64,000 bases of DNA from NCBI GenBank assembly GCA_021030915.1, contig JAGEMR010000001.1, forward strand, positions 620,001 to 684,000. Reading direction: 5' to 3'. The notes under the pieces were generated by a model. That model made no database searches. It saw nothing but the letters and a program-made list of their open reading frames with translations, and was not told the DNA's origin. Shown here piece by piece: positions 33,536 through 45,804 of this stretch; the stretch's first letter is position 1; each line of letters begins with the position of its first letter. This DNA comes from Astrothelium macrocarpum (lineage: Eukaryota > Ascomycota > Dothideomycetes > Trypetheliales > Trypetheliaceae). Made by a program: the position numbers and the translations under genes.

Positions 33536-34235
33536 TGCAGCATTAAGATACCCCAAGGGAGCTAAATAAAACATCCCTTTAATAATAATTAAAAAATTTA
33601 GCAGTGCAAATCATGTGATTTGTTAACGATCGCGTTCCGAAGGGAAAACTAGCTAATGCCGCACCAGCCTTGCATTTCTACAAATGTGGATAAGTGTCTA
33701 CATAACCACGTAGGGGATAGGATTATGAGGTATTTGAGCCACATAACATCCAATCTTGTGTGTTGTCCATATACCTGTTAGTACATAACTGCCTTCCACA
33801 TTTTTTCTCCAACCGTACTTACAAAATTTGTTTATTCGTTTCCAATACCAACACAATCAGCTCGTTGTCTGCACACAAAGAAAGCCGTTCTCCTGAACAC
33901 GGTAGTGCACTTTAGGATAGGATGTGAATGAGGTGCATTGCATCATATCAGCTGGATCGTGCCTCATTCTTTTCCGTACCGAAGTTGCTCCGATTCCGTG
34001 GTGTCATCGTCAACATCCAGTCAAGCTGTAATAGCGATCCATTTTCGCAGTCTTCGCAGACTACACCTTGCTATTTTGGGACTTGATCGCAACTTTGATG
34101 ATGGATGCGCGGGCTTTCCGAAATTGACAGCTCAAGCGCAAAAGAGACGTTTTTCCAGGGACCGTTCCTCGATATATAAGGCATTCGTGAAGCGTTAAAA
34201 AAATTCCGAAGAATTCTGAAATTCCAGAAGGAAGT
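33536..34235. other. Convergent intergenic region, nothing recognised
   Basis: This is the 3' side of both the GRAM-like gene (plus) and the MFS transporter gene (minus). AT-rich patches such as 33580-33600 fit 3' end formation, but no single polyadenylation signal can be chosen. Confidence 0.5.
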
Positions 34236-36161
34236 TCAATCTGTCTCCTTGTGGTGTCTTTGATGTTTCTCCAAATCTTTTTCGCTCTCAATGATCTCTC
34301 CTGTAGCAGTGCGTAACTCTGCATCATCAGTTCGCGCACCCTCCCATCCAGCCTCAACTTCCTCGCTCTTGATGGACGAGACGTCGCTCTCACTGCTGGA
34401 GTTGGCATGCTCCGCTTCACTTTCGTCTTGTATCTCGTGGTCTTTGTTCTCATGTCCTTCCTCCTGTTGTGCTTCATGTGACTTCTCATGCGGCCCATGC
34501 GGCCCATTATCTGTAGGAGCGAATCTAGATCGTTTTCGGATCGCCTCGCCCTTCCAATAAAACAAAAATGGCACGGGTGCAAGTAAGGCAGCCACGCCAC
34601 CGATCAAGGAGCCGCCTCCTCCAACACCTAGAGCATCGAACCTGGAAGAGAAGTCAGCACTGATTATCTGTAAAAGACAAAAGATTTATGTTGAAAGTAA
34701 AAATGATGGACACCTACATGTACTGGGTGAAAAGAGGTGCCGCTGCACCACAAGCGGATCGGAAAATGGTGTTTGCTGCCAAGGCAGAAGCAGCGAACAT
34801 TAAGTAGGTGTCTGTCAAATAATTCAAGATGCTGACGAAAAGCAGAAGAATAGCAGCCGCTAGAAAAACGCCAGCGATTGTGGGCACAATCCAGTGGACG
34901 CTATTGTACTCTCCTGTCCATGCAAACCAGAACATGGATACTGCGAACAAGATGCCACCAACCATGGCTATTGGCATCCTGTCTTCTGGGCGGCGAACGT
35001 GACCAGCGGTCATGAGCTTTCGATCGCGAATGGAACTGTAGAAGCAAAACATGCCACCTAAGACAGCACCAATCACAGTACCAAGAAGTGGCAATTCCCC
35101 AACACCTGCATTCCAACCCCGCTTTTGCTGAAAGACAATAGGGTATATCGTGAAAAGCATGTAGAGTAGAGCATAGACCACACCCAGATATATGGCCATA
35201 AGGAAGGAGATGGGATCGAATAAGATTTGCCAAGGACGCACGAGAGCGACTTTGAAGATACTGGCAAGCGTCCTGTCAGTAGCTTCAACCGGAGCCTTGA
35301 CATTCTCATATCCCGGGATTTTCAGAGCTCGAATGCGACGAGCTTTGTTGAGCAACACGATCGAGGGAAGGGTTTCTGGAATGGTAAACATAAGAATCTC
35401 AGTCCCTGCGCCCAGCCAGAGAAGGACGTAAAAATTCCATCGCCAATTTTCCTTTAATTCCAAAAAGCCAGAGATGACAGGCCCGAGAGATGGACCAATA
35501 AATGTCATCATTGAGAACAGAGCCATCGCGTTACCACGGTCCACCGGCCCCCAGATGTCTGCTAATACACCTGGCGAATTTGACAGTGCAGAGCTTGCGA
35601 ATGTTCCAGTCAGAAAACGCCCAACAAGGAGAGCGCCAAAATTGTTGGCAAAGGCACAGAGGAAGTTGAAGGCGATATAAAGCGTGAACGAGATGTAGAA
35701 GAGCCATCGTCGACCATAGAATTCGGACAAGGGCGCCTAACAATCACATTAGATCGAAACGATAATATTTATCGTAGACAGGAACGACATACCCAAAACA
35801 ACGGCCCGAAACAATAGCCCAGGAGAAACAAGGTGATGACTAAATTGGTTGCTTCCACGGAAACGCCAAAATGTTTCGAGATGCTATCGAGACATCCTGA
35901 GGGACTTGACGAAGCGAAGGTTGCGTTGACGACAAGGGTAACCGAGACGAGAGTGATATACCATCTTCTCAGGGCCGACCATTCCTTTGGGTTTTCCACA
36001 TCTCCTGGAGCAAAATCGATATGGCCATTTTCATTTAGGTGTGGTTGTTGCAAGGCTTCCAGGTCACGACTTCGATAGGGTTTCGCTGCAGGCGCAGAGA
36101 GCCATTGCTCGAGACGATGCATCGGGAGCGGGAGATGGGATGGGGAGAAAGGAGGCTGCAT
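34236..36161 (-). CDS. MFS drug:H+ antiporter-type transporter (DHA1-like)
   Basis: This is a 12-TM major facilitator of about 597 residues in the fungal polyamine/drug transporter group. Three exons are inferred: 36161-35793, 35736-34718 and 34641-34236. The two introns (56 and 76 bp) have GTATGT and GTAGGT donors. Motif A reads PLSEFYGRRWLFYIS just after the first intron. The antiporter-type motif C reads IGPSLGPVISGFLELKENWRW. The N-terminal cytosolic segment includes the frequent block GDVENPKEWSALRRWYIT. A notable oddity is the roughly 100-residue C-terminal tail, unusually rich in His and acidic residues (GPHGPHEKSHEAQQEEGHEN). Substrates cannot be told from sequence. The second in-frame Met, 13 residues later, is an alternative start. 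Confidence 0.9.
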
Positions 36162-36773
36162 GCGCTCGCCATATTATATGCAATGGCATTTCAATGACGG
36201 CATGCCTCGCGAAATGTCGGTGCGACAATTTGCTGGGCCGGGTGTTCGGCATGATCAAGGCTCCACCATGGAGTTTCTTGACGAGAATTAAAGGCCCGTT
36301 TCAGGATGATTGGTTGGAAGGGTGGCGTCGCTGGTCTTGGTTCAGTGAACAGAAACGGGAATCTAGAGCCGAAAAGGGAAAAATTGAGGTCTCGCTTAAT
36401 AATTTAGCTGGCCGGTCGAAAGCGCCCGACCAACGACACTCATCCGCCGCTTTAACCGAGCCGGTGGGCATGCACGGCATCTGACTCATTTACGTTCTAA
36501 TATTGATCACTGATTGTTATTTTGTCTGACCAAATTCGTAATAAGTGAGATGGAAACTCCGCGCACTCGGCTTTTCCAACTCTACTCAGCAGATCGAGAC
36601 TCGTATGCAGAATACGCAAGATAAGAAATCGCCACCACCCGTCAGCGCCATGCTCATGCATATCCGTCCCAATCCAATAGCATGCAAACGAAAAAGGAAC
36701 ATCAACCAGGGTAACCATTAACAATCACCTATCTCCTAAATCAGCCTTCATCACCCCACCCACCTCATCCCCA
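36162..36773. other. Intergenic, nothing recognised
   Basis: This lies between the MFS start and the kinesin stop, both on the minus strand, so it holds the transporter promoter. No clear regulatory motif is visible. Confidence 0.5.
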
Positions 36774-39152
36774 TCACCCTACCAGCCCCATCCTCATCCC
36801 CTCCACCGTGCTCCTCCCCACCCCCTTCAGCGCGCCCAACTGCTCCAAACTCGTGATCCCACCCCTGGCACCCATCCCACTTCCCTCCGCCTCAGCATCG
36901 CCTGCATCCATCCCACACAGCGCGTCCACGATCGCCGCGGCCCTCTTCGCGCCCACGCCCCGCAGCGAGCGGATCTGCTTCGGGTCGCGCGAGTTGATGA
37001 TCTGCAGCAGCGTCGAGGTGCGCGGACTGCTTGGTCCGTCTGCGCTTGCGTCGGATGGTGTGTTTGGAGACTGAGAGGGTAGTAATGACGATAGGGGCTC
37101 TAGCTGCTGGAAGACGGGCAGTCTGCGTTTGGTGGTGGTGGCGGCTTTGCGAATGTGTGGTCGGACATGGAAGCTTGTGTCTGAGTCGGAGCCAGCGTCT
37201 GAGGTATTGGGGGGCTCTTGATATTCGTCATTCGCGGTATCTTTGTAGATTGTGTGTTTGACTGCCTTCGCAATGGTAAGTGCCTCTTGTGTTGGAATGG
37301 CTTGGGTAGGATGGGTTGCTTCTGATGTGGAGACTTCTGGGTTATTTGATGGTAGGCTACTCGGCAACGCTTTCTTGCTTTTGATCTTGTCTTCTAACTT
37401 TCGTATCTTATGCTCAAGCTTTCGGTTTTCCGGAAAGAACGGTAAGGCCAGCTGGTACATTTTCAGCGCTGACTGGTCATGGCCTGCTACAGTATGTTGT
37501 TTTGCCATGAGCAAGTATTGTAGACCTTCAGCTTTTGGATCATCTTTTTCTTCCTTTTCCTCAATACGGCGTTCCAATTTCTCCAATCGCTTCTGTAGCT
37601 CTTCATCTATCTGTCTTACAGCGCCTGCAGTATCTTGACTTTTCTTCGCTGCTAGCTGTTCTTCTATCCGCCGATCAATGATGGCCTCTATGTTGGCTTT
37701 TGACAGAACAGGACCGTCTGGTATCCGAGCGCGTGAAATGTTGCTAGGCCGAAAGGCCTTGTCCGGACGTGTTGCGCTATGGAAGTTCGATGAATCTTGT
37801 TTTAGAGAATCGAATTTTCTACCCGTATTTGCAGTCGATACCGAGGGTTTGATTATTCTAGCTTTATCCGAATAAACCGAAAACGCTTTGACTGGCTTGT
37901 CCGCTTTGATGGGTTGTACGTTGTGAGAGATCGCCAATGGCCGAAGAGGTTGTCGTTGCTGTATGGATGGTCCTGTGAAGCAAGCCGTCTGCTTAGGCGC
38001 ACCGTTGAATACTGGTTCATTTTCGATCTCATTGACTTCGATTTTCTTTGTTCTATTGGCAAAATTCAATGAACTGAGTGTGTCCAAATGGTATGACCGA
38101 ACAGGGGCAAGATTAAGTATCATTACTGTCAATCCGTTGTTCTGCCCAAGGGAGAGTATGCGTGTCATTTTTGACTCACGATACGGTATTCGGCTCTGCT
38201 TCTTACTGATCGCTTCCACACACTGTGCAAGAACGAAAAGGCTCTTGTTGATACTTGCAGATTCTACCAATCGCTCTTTTCCATTATCCGTTCTTCGGTT
38301 GTCTTCCGATCCTGCAAGGTCAATGGCAGATGCGGTACTGAACCTTGTTTGGTCGCCAGTTGTTTGCGATATCTTGACGCAGAGAATAGCGTGTGATCTC
38401 GAAGAGTGCGCATTGAGCTGCGACTCTGATCAGTCATGACTAACCAGTCTTCTTCAGTGAAAGACCCTCACCTTTGTTGCCGACGTCGACCTATTCACAT
38501 TTGCCTGATCATAGAGCTGCTCGAACTCTTTCAAGCTTGTGCATGGTCGTTCCGTAAGACCGACCACCACAGTTTTTCCATTGTTATCACGAATGGGAAG
38601 TCCAGCAGGGGTCCGCTTCTCCGGAGCTTCGAAGAGGTCATAGACTCGATCGTTATAAATTTCGTAGTAACTCATGGACACTTCTACTTTTGTTTCGACC
38701 CCGGAATCCTTCTCGATTTTTCTGGATCTCCTGTAAATGGCGCTCAAGAGCCGTGGTATAACACCACGTTCAGCCAAACTCTTACCACCACGCATTGTGT
38801 GTGTCTTGCCGGTCCCTGTGACGCCATAGGCAAATATAGTAACATCGAAGCCATTGAAGAGATGCTTGACTGTAGGAGAAACTATACCCAGTAATTAGCT
38901 TAATGCGATATCCTTGATTGACAAAACATGTTGACCTTCGTTTTCGAAGATTGTTTGTTGATTTGCATCTTGGTCGTAGACACTGTTGAATTGGAAGCTA
39001 AACGACTCTGCCTCATTTTTCGGATTCGGTATGCGAACGACTGTAGGACTTGCGGGACATTCTGCACCAGAAGGGCTTGTGGTAACAATGCAATCTTTTT
39101 CTTGTTCAAGCTTGAGCAGTGGCCGAACTCGGGCTACTACGCGTACACTCAT
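36774..39152 (-). CDS. Kinesin-10 (KIF22/Kid-like) chromosome-associated motor
   Basis: This is a kinesin of about 756 residues with an N-terminal motor and C-terminal DNA-binding helix-hairpin-helix repeats, the layout of the Kid/KIF22 group that moves chromosome arms on the spindle. Three exons are inferred: 39152-38936, 38881-38472 and 38417-36774. The motor shows VRVVARVRPLL, the P-loop GVTGTGKTHT, switch I NAHSSRSH, switch II DLAGSE and the neck-proximal SSLNFANRTKKIEVNE. A coiled coil follows (RIEEQLAAKKS, EELQKRLEKLERRIEEKEEK) with a TPR-like helix pair. The C-terminal HhH motifs read IRSLRGVGAKRAAAIVDAL and LGALKGVGRSTVEGM. The first intron has an unusual GTCAAC donor, forced by the motor alignment ENE|VSPTVKHLF. 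The GC-rich 3' end near 36800-37020 encodes the HhH region. Confidence 0.9.
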
Positions 39153-40614
39153 CTTCCAGCAAAATCTTGGGCTTCGAAGTCTCTTGACTTAGTTATTCAA
39201 GAGCTGAGTGACGTTGCTTGGTTAGGGCTGGTAACTCTCATGGATGGTGAATTGGGGTGTTTGGGATGGTTGCTGGGCAACGACTGGTACAAGGAATGAC
39301 CCACTCTTCTGCGCAACCACCACAACTTCACACGGAGTCGTCAGTTCAACGTCATGCGGATGACCGTTCTTTTGCTTAAAGTCGGCCATCTTTACGTCTC
39401 GTGAAAAAATACTCCGGAATGGCGTAAACAGGGCGTAGTAAATGGGTGCAGCGATTCTTTAGTGTCACTCTGGCTTACCCCCCGGTCTGTCTGCTAAGCC
39501 AGCCAGGCCGGCCCCGAACCACGCTTTATTCAGCTCTGGATATCTTTATCTTGCATCTTTTCTCCATCGTCCTATTTCTATTGTGATATTCCCGACATTC
39601 ACGGTATGTCAGGAAGAACGATAGAGACCATGAGTAAAGGGTACCCAGTTGCCCTTCAGAAGACGCTGGGTTGAGCTTGTTGCTTTTGTTTCTGCTATCG
39701 CCTTCTTGGTCTCCTCTTTTTTTACTTTTCTCATTGAAGACCCCACATCGCTGTCGACATGGGCTCGACTCTAAGTTGACACCAATGACAAGCAAAAGCA
39801 GTTATGAGCGGATGGGAAGCCAGAGCACGCAAATCCGCAAGCCTGGAAGTTGGAGCAGATTGAATTTTCTCCTAATTATAGAGGAGATAGTCGGAACGCG
39901 GCCCTTTTCAGAGCGATATTTTCTTATGGAGGACAATATGTGCTTTTCTGGGACTGCCTCTTTCGTTTTCTGGATAACCTCAGTCTGGATACTGGAGTAT
40001 ATCGGCTCATCTTCCTCTGGCGAAGAAACGGAGGACAGGTGAAATGCTTGGCTACATACAGAGGGACGGGGCACGGGATTTCACTACCTAAGGTGAAGCA
40101 GCTTTTGTCTCGCAAAGGAGGGGGGAACTTGGAGATCACCGACATCATAGGTGACTGTTGTAGGCATTTAGTTGAGCTTTCTGCAATGATGGATACCCAT
40201 TGAGGGGTCACTTGCTTTTATTCGCCCATAATCCATGGAAAGTGTCGCTTAGAAGACCAGGTTTATTGCTCCATCAGGTCGGTCTCCAGAAATAGGAACA
40301 GGAGAGACGTGTCCCCAATGCACGTGTCAAATCCCAAAACGGTTCTCTCCCTGACTTAAATTGTACAGCACCGTCCTCTTCTCTTCGCGGATCTGATTGG
40401 CCGCTCTGATCTGATGAGCCAGAAGACCCGCTATGATTGGAGAAATGCTGATCGGAACAGTCACCGTCATCCAAGCATATAACGAATTTATTAGAGAGAC
40501 CCGATATGCGAATTACTCTTTCATCTTTATTGCCATCACTACTAAAACTTGGCGAAATGAATCCTCGACCATAGCACCAACAGGGAAATCTATTATGCAT
40601 ACCTAAAATTAGGG
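39153..40614. other. Intergenic, nothing recognised
   Basis: This 1.46-kb gap lies between the kinesin start and the stop of the flavin-reductase-like gene. Frames of 90-120 codons on both strands (for example around 39850-40203) start at non-ATG codons or lack any domain, and I do not consider them genes. Confidence 0.45.
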
Positions 40615-41361
40615 TCAAAGCTTTGCCTTTGTTGCTCGTCCTTCTAGGCCTTGTTCAATTGATGCTGGTGGTTTCATCTCGAAGACTTCTTTTACTGTGG
40701 TGTACTGAAAGTACCCACACCGTGCAATTGGCATCATGCGAGCAACATCCAGCATACCTTTCTCGTCAAGCACATCATCTGAAATGTGGATCGCTTCGAC
40801 ACGGCCGATGACAATATCCACAGTGCCGAAGGGCGCATTGCCAGGAAGGCGAAGTGTTGTATGATAACGACACTCGAATTGCACTGGACTTGCCCTGACC
40901 ATTGGGACGTTTGACAAGGTTGCTTTCTTCTTTTCAAGCCCGACCGCAGCAAATTCGTCCGTGCCAGAAGGGAACTCCTCGGAAGTTGCGTTGACCGCTT
41001 CGCGAAGTGCGTAGGTGGCCATGTTCCATACAAAGACGCCGATAGTCTCGGCATTTACCACAGTATCTTTGCGCTTCCCGTCGGTAGTTTGGTTTGCAGA
41101 GAAGAGAACATAGGGCGGATCAAAAGTTGCATTGGTGAATTGGCTGTACGGAGCCAGATTTGCCACGCCGTCTTGAGAGAGTGTTGAGATCCAGCCAATG
41201 GGCCGGGGAATCACGCAAGACTTTTGTTTCTTTTAGACGGATTTTTGACAAAGTGAGACGAGTACAAGGATATTGGGAATGCCGTGAATTTCTTCAGACT
41301 TTCATACCTTGAAAGGATCGAAGGGCAAGCCGTGGTTATCAATAGTCGGCCTGTAGAACAT
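40615..41361 (-). CDS. Flavin-reductase-like FMN-binding split-barrel protein
   Basis: This is a small flavoprotein-type enzyme of 219 residues of the flavin-reductase-like (FMN-binding split barrel) domain family. Two exons are inferred: 41361-41308 (MFYRPTIDNHGLPFDPFK) and 41220-40615, with an 86-bp intron from GTATGA to an AAAAG acceptor. The second exon opens with the family hallmark SCVIPRPIGWISTLSQDG and NLAPYSQFTNATFDPP. The strand FECRYHTTLRLPG and IVIGRVEAIHISDDV follow. The fold binds FMN and typically supplies reduced flavin or acts on small substrates; the specific reaction is unknown. Without the short first exon the frame would lack an ATG, which supports the splice. Confidence 0.9.
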
Positions 41362-43614
41362 TTCGATCAATAGTTTCCAGATATAACCTATAAATCCAGG
41401 TCATTCGATGGAATAGGAACTCGATCAAATTATCTCTTTTGAGGTTTTAAGCGTGTTGACTAAGTGTTAGTAAATGAATTTCATCCTCCGGTGAACATAC
41501 CGGATCACAAACCGAACTGCCGAGTTGAAGAATACCTCAATTCACGATGCTTGACCATGACGTCTGACTCAACTGCGGGCAAATAGCTATGCCGCTTTTT
41601 TCGCAAGAGCCACATCAGCCTGAGACCCCCATAGCCTCTGCAAGTCAGGTATTTTGGCGCGCCTCATTGGATAGCTTCTCTTAAAGCGCGTCAAAGATAT
41701 GGAAGCCACTTCTCCGGCGCTAAGATATCAAACCTCGAAACATCACCCAAATGAGAATTAACTGCACGGAACATCGAGATTAGCAGAAGTTGTAACTGTC
41801 TCGGCTTATACCACCGATCAAGATTCCGGCAGTGGTGGCCAAAGGCGCGTGCTTGTGGTATAAGTATACCATCAACGCGGCTCTCTGCTAATGCGAAGCT
41901 GCGGAGGAGCATACTAAGTCATTTAGCCACCGGATCGCTTTACCTTTGGAAAGTCGAACAGGGCAAAATATTTTCTAAATCAGCGTCGACTTACTGGGTC
42001 TCCCCTGGATTCCAAAATTGCAGGTTGCTGTTGCGCGGCCACGCTCTTCTTTTCTGCCTTGACCACGCGCGACCTCGTTACCCTCTTGCCTTCGATCTGA
42101 ACCCTTCTTCGATTCCCCCAAAACTTTAATGCGGCACTATACTATCTATAGAAGATTGCTATAAGCAGGAGTGGGAACACATCCGGATCTCATACTCTAT
42201 TAGTACGGTTGAAACATGGAATTGGCTGCCAGTGGCACTCGACAAGTCGCGATATTGGGGTAAACTCTGAAAGAACTCTTTGGCCTGCAAAAGTTGTTTA
42301 TATGTCACTTTACTCGCTAATCGAGGACGTGTCTTGGATATGGATCTTCGAAGATTTCTCATAACCGCGGTGAAGACTACGATAGAGAGCTTTTGGCTTG
42401 CGAAGAGTTTTCTGGGTGGACAAATCATCGCCCAAGATACCGCTTCCTGACTTACATGGCGTCCCGGAAATATCTAAGTCACTATATGGAATTTGAGTTT
42501 CACTGAGATGGTAGGCTTCATGATCACGGGAGCCCGTCACATCCAATTTTCTTGTGAACCTTAAATCTAAGAGATGGTTTAAAAATGCTACAAGATGAAT
42601 GTCCTTTTGGCAAACCGACTGGATTTCCTTGTCTTTTCAGACATCATATCCAACGACTGAAACTAAGCCTGGCGATGGCATATGCTAAGTCCAGCAAGAG
42701 CATATAGTAACTCACTGCCCAATTCCATGAGACAGTGAGCTGACGATAGGCCAGCTGAGAGGACCAGAATGGCGAAACTTGTTCCTATCACTCACAATTC
42801 CTACAATACCTATGATTACGCGTTTCGGAGCAACCCGATTGCCAGCCGGCATTATAAAATAGTTCTAATGACAGCGCTTGCTCTTCTGTTGAAGAAGAAT
42901 GCGAAGTAGCTAAGGTAAGTGCCACTGCACTGCGCCATGCACATCGCCAAGGATCATAGCCCTGGGCAACTCATATTCCTATTCTTGATATTGCAAGCAG
43001 CGCGAAAAGGCATTTCTATAATATTAAAAGCGACATCTGTATCTGACACATGCTCTGTCAACGCTGGAAGAACTTTCTAAATAGGTCATTATAAGCCAGC
43101 GCAGGGTGCGTGGCTAGAATTAATAAAGTGAGTGTGCTATACCATGAGCATGCGATGCGAAAAGTATAATGTTGTATCCATTTCTATGATTATTGAAATA
43201 TATATATATATATCATGAAGCCGCTAATTGCAGACGCCTATTTCTTTGAGCGATGAATTAAGGTCTGGATCCTTTGTAGATACGTATACTAATCAACCAA
43301 CGAGCAGTAAAAGAAACTTCTGACGCTCAAAGCTTACGGCGTCCTTAGCATCAGCATTTGCATTCTTGGTATACTATTGAACGAAAGCTTGTCTGGCGTT
43401 CTCGGCGAAGGAATACGTTCCACTCGGGCGAAGATTCCTGTGACTTCCATTCGTTCGTCCCTCTAGGGAAAACATTCCATCCGGCTAGCCACGGCTGGGT
43501 GTGGTCAATCAGGTCGCCAGATGCAGAAGGAGGTTGTAAATTTCGAGCTTCATTTCGGTGAAATGCACGCCGTGCTACCACTAGAAATGCCAGAATTGAT
43601 TAAAATTTCGAGCC
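41362..43614. other. Gene-poor stretch, nothing recognised
   Basis: No frame longer than about 90 codons and no recognisable domain is seen on either strand. The region is moderately AT-rich. It marks the change from the dense gene order to the left to the sparse accessory-like order to the right. Confidence 0.5.
43198..43213. repeat. (AT)8 microsatellite
   Basis: Eight AT dinucleotides in a row lie in the gene-poor interval. Confidence 0.9.
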
Positions 43615-44050
43615 ATGCCGAACGATTTCACCGAGGCTGACTGTGATCCGTCAAGAGCGAGTCCTGTGGACCTCTCCTTCATGCTCCGCTTACATGACGT
43701 TAGATTGCACCCAGAGTATTGTCAGTCGTCTCGGCAAGGTACCTCCAGACATGTATCCAATTTGGCTTCAGCCACTGTGGCTTGACCTTCTCAAGCGCGC
43801 CACTACGGGTTATGTTATGAACATGCGCGTGAGCCTCACGCCTGTCTCCGCATGCCTATCGACTTCAACCTTCAAAAGGAACCTACTGAGTACGCGTCGA
43901 GGTACAATCATGGGACCGCGCCCAAACTTTTCACCTCGGCCGTGTTCCGTCATCGTTCAAGAAATGCATCCATGATCTTTGGAAACTTTTTACGCAATCA
44001 AAACCAGGAAGGTTATGCCTGTCATTTTCCCGGCAGGCCCCGATCCTGAT
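43615..44050 (+). CDS. Doubtful small gene with one possible intron
   Basis: One plus-strand frame from ATG 43615 stays open to 44050 except for a TGA at 43783-43785. That stop would fall inside a possible intron of about 55 bp, from a GTACCT donor near 43740 to a CTCAAG acceptor near 43794, which keeps the frame. The resulting product of about 125 residues begins MPNDFTEADCDPSRA and ends CHFPGRPRS. It has no signal peptide, no domain and no resemblance I recognise. It may equally be chance or a decaying gene. Confidence 0.22.
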
Positions 44051-44647
44051 CATGGTTGTGCCTGGTGAGGTGCTGATCGCCAGAGCACACTGGTGACTGG
44101 ACTCACTACACTGACAGACATCGACTCCTCTACTACGAGCTTGCTAACCAGAACAAATTGCGGGGAACATTGCGCTTGTAATCTGGAGATGGCGCCATCT
44201 ATCTGGGGTAACATGCAGCTTAAGATCTAATTTCTCCGCGAGTCCCGTCCGCTGTCCCTGACTCTGGCTCCCTGCAAGAAGAACAAACTCAGGCACAGGG
44301 CTGTAGCTTACTCAGTTTGTCCTAAATACTGAGAGATCCCCGTGGTCAACATCCTCCATTATTTTTCATCTTGTAACGCACCACATGCATCCGAATATCG
44401 TCACCTCGGCCTATGGCCCTGAGAGATACCAAGTAGGCTCAACACCCTGTCATACCGAGCCTAAACGCTCCAAATGCCTGGGTGTCTGCGCAATTGCTAT
44501 TGCTAACCCTTGAAAAAAGTCTATTTCCAAGGAAATGAAGTTTCTTTCTACGCCATCTGACATGACTAGCTATGTCACGACGTGCCGGACATCAATGGCG
44601 TAACAGCATGTTCGCGAGCAACGCTGCGACGACACTTTCTCGCTGGA

Positions 44648-44653
44648 TATAAA
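44648..44653 (+). promoter_or_regulatory. TATA box of the HsbA-like gene
   Basis: TATAAA lies 129 bp before the ATG at 44777, followed by a leader with pyrimidine tracts. Strong TATA boxes are common in regulated fungal genes for secreted proteins. Confidence 0.55.
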
Positions 44654-44776
44654 GACTGCAAAGATCCCTCGTGAGTTTTTATTTTGACCAACTCGCCTTA
44701 ACGATTTCAAGTGCGAAAACAATTGTAATATCCATCATCTATCGCATCTGCTCTTAGTCTAATACTTTAGCACAAA

Positions 44777-45310
44777 ATGTACGCCAAGACCGCTTTGTTT
44801 GCTCTCATCGGTACGGCTCTTGCCAGCCCAGCCATCCTCAAGCGAGATGTTCAGACGATTCTCACTGCTCTTGACAATGTCAACTCCGCTGCAACCACGC
44901 TTGACACTGCTGTCAAGTCTTTTGATGGCAGCGCCGCCGACATCTCCACCTTGAACTCAGACGCAGCTGCTGTTCTATCTGCCATCACTACCGGAACGAC
45001 CAACGTTCAGGGCACGAGCAACATTTCCGACTCAGACGCCCTATCCGTTGCATCCGCAACAGAGACTTTGATCAACACGTTGAACTCCACCATCGACGAC
45101 CTCATCGCCCAGAAGCCTGCCTTTGCGACAGCTGGTCAGACCTCGACTGTGCTTAGTGACTTGGAGCAGCAGGAAAGCGCGTCTGCTGCACTTGGAAATG
45201 CCATTGTCTCAAAGGTCCCCTCCGATCTTACGTCTACGGCCGAGAGCTTGACCGCCCAAATCAACCAGAACTTCGAGAACGGCATTGCGGCATTCGGCGG
45301 CTCGACTTAA
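44777..45310 (+). CDS. HsbA-like secreted surface-binding protein
   Basis: This is a single-exon gene encoding 177 residues that resemble the hydrophobic surface binding protein A / cell-wall galactomannoprotein family. The signal peptide MYAKTALFALIGTALASPA is followed by ILKRD, a likely Kex2-type KR cleavage. The mature part is Ser/Thr/Ala-rich, lacks Cys and is predicted to be a helical bundle (IDDLIAQKPAFATAGQ). HsbA-type proteins bind hydrophobic surfaces and can recruit lytic esterases such as cutinase. It is followed by a secreted esterase-type enzyme (tannase family) encoded convergently. That neighbourhood is suggestive but not proof of a shared role. Confidence 0.85.
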   Translation: MYAKTALFALIGTALASPAILKRDVQTILTALDNVNSAATTLDTAVKSFDGSAADISTLNSDAAAVLSAITTGTTNVQGTSNISDSDALSVASATETLINTLNSTIDDLIAQKPAFATAGQTSTVLSDLEQQESASAALGNAIVSKVPSDLTSTAESLTAQINQNFENGIAAFGGST

Positions 45311-45804
45311 GTGGTTCATCACCGCGTTTGTGCAATGTAACAGTGTATCAAAAAGCCAGAGAAAGACCTGAAGGAACGAAAAGCATAACGAGAATATCAC
45401 TTGTAGCTACTCTTCATGTTTCGAAACAAGCACGCTCATTCATGCACTATTAATTTAGTCTAGTCGAGGGGCCGGGCCTCTCCAGAATACACCATAATTT
45501 CAACCTCGTCAAAGACATATCTGCTACTGTCAAAACGTAATCGATCTCCTTCTGAGTCATCTAAATGCTCTGTATGATTTCGGAGAATACCACATACGAT
45601 CAAACCGCAATCAAGGTACTGCCTATATTCTTGTAGTACAATTGTGTACTGGACCCGAGTTTTGCCCTTGTTTCAAGCTGATACTACCAGTTCGATAAAA
45701 ACATTATACTGTCTGGGTTCTAAATAATCCGATCTTAGGAGTTTATGAGCCAGAGATAAATCGCAGTATGCCAACCACTAATCGGCTTTTCGCCTCATAT
45801 AGTT
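45311..45804. other. Convergent intergenic region, nothing recognised
   Basis: This is the 3' side of the HsbA-like gene (plus) and the tannase-family gene (minus). No element stands out. Confidence 0.5.

Noticed and set aside
39850..40203. 117-codon plus-strand frame
   Set aside because: It starts at a non-ATG codon, has no domain and overlaps equally open antisense frames.
43198..43213. AT microsatellite considered as part of a transposon end
   Set aside because: No matching inverted repeat or target duplication was found around it.
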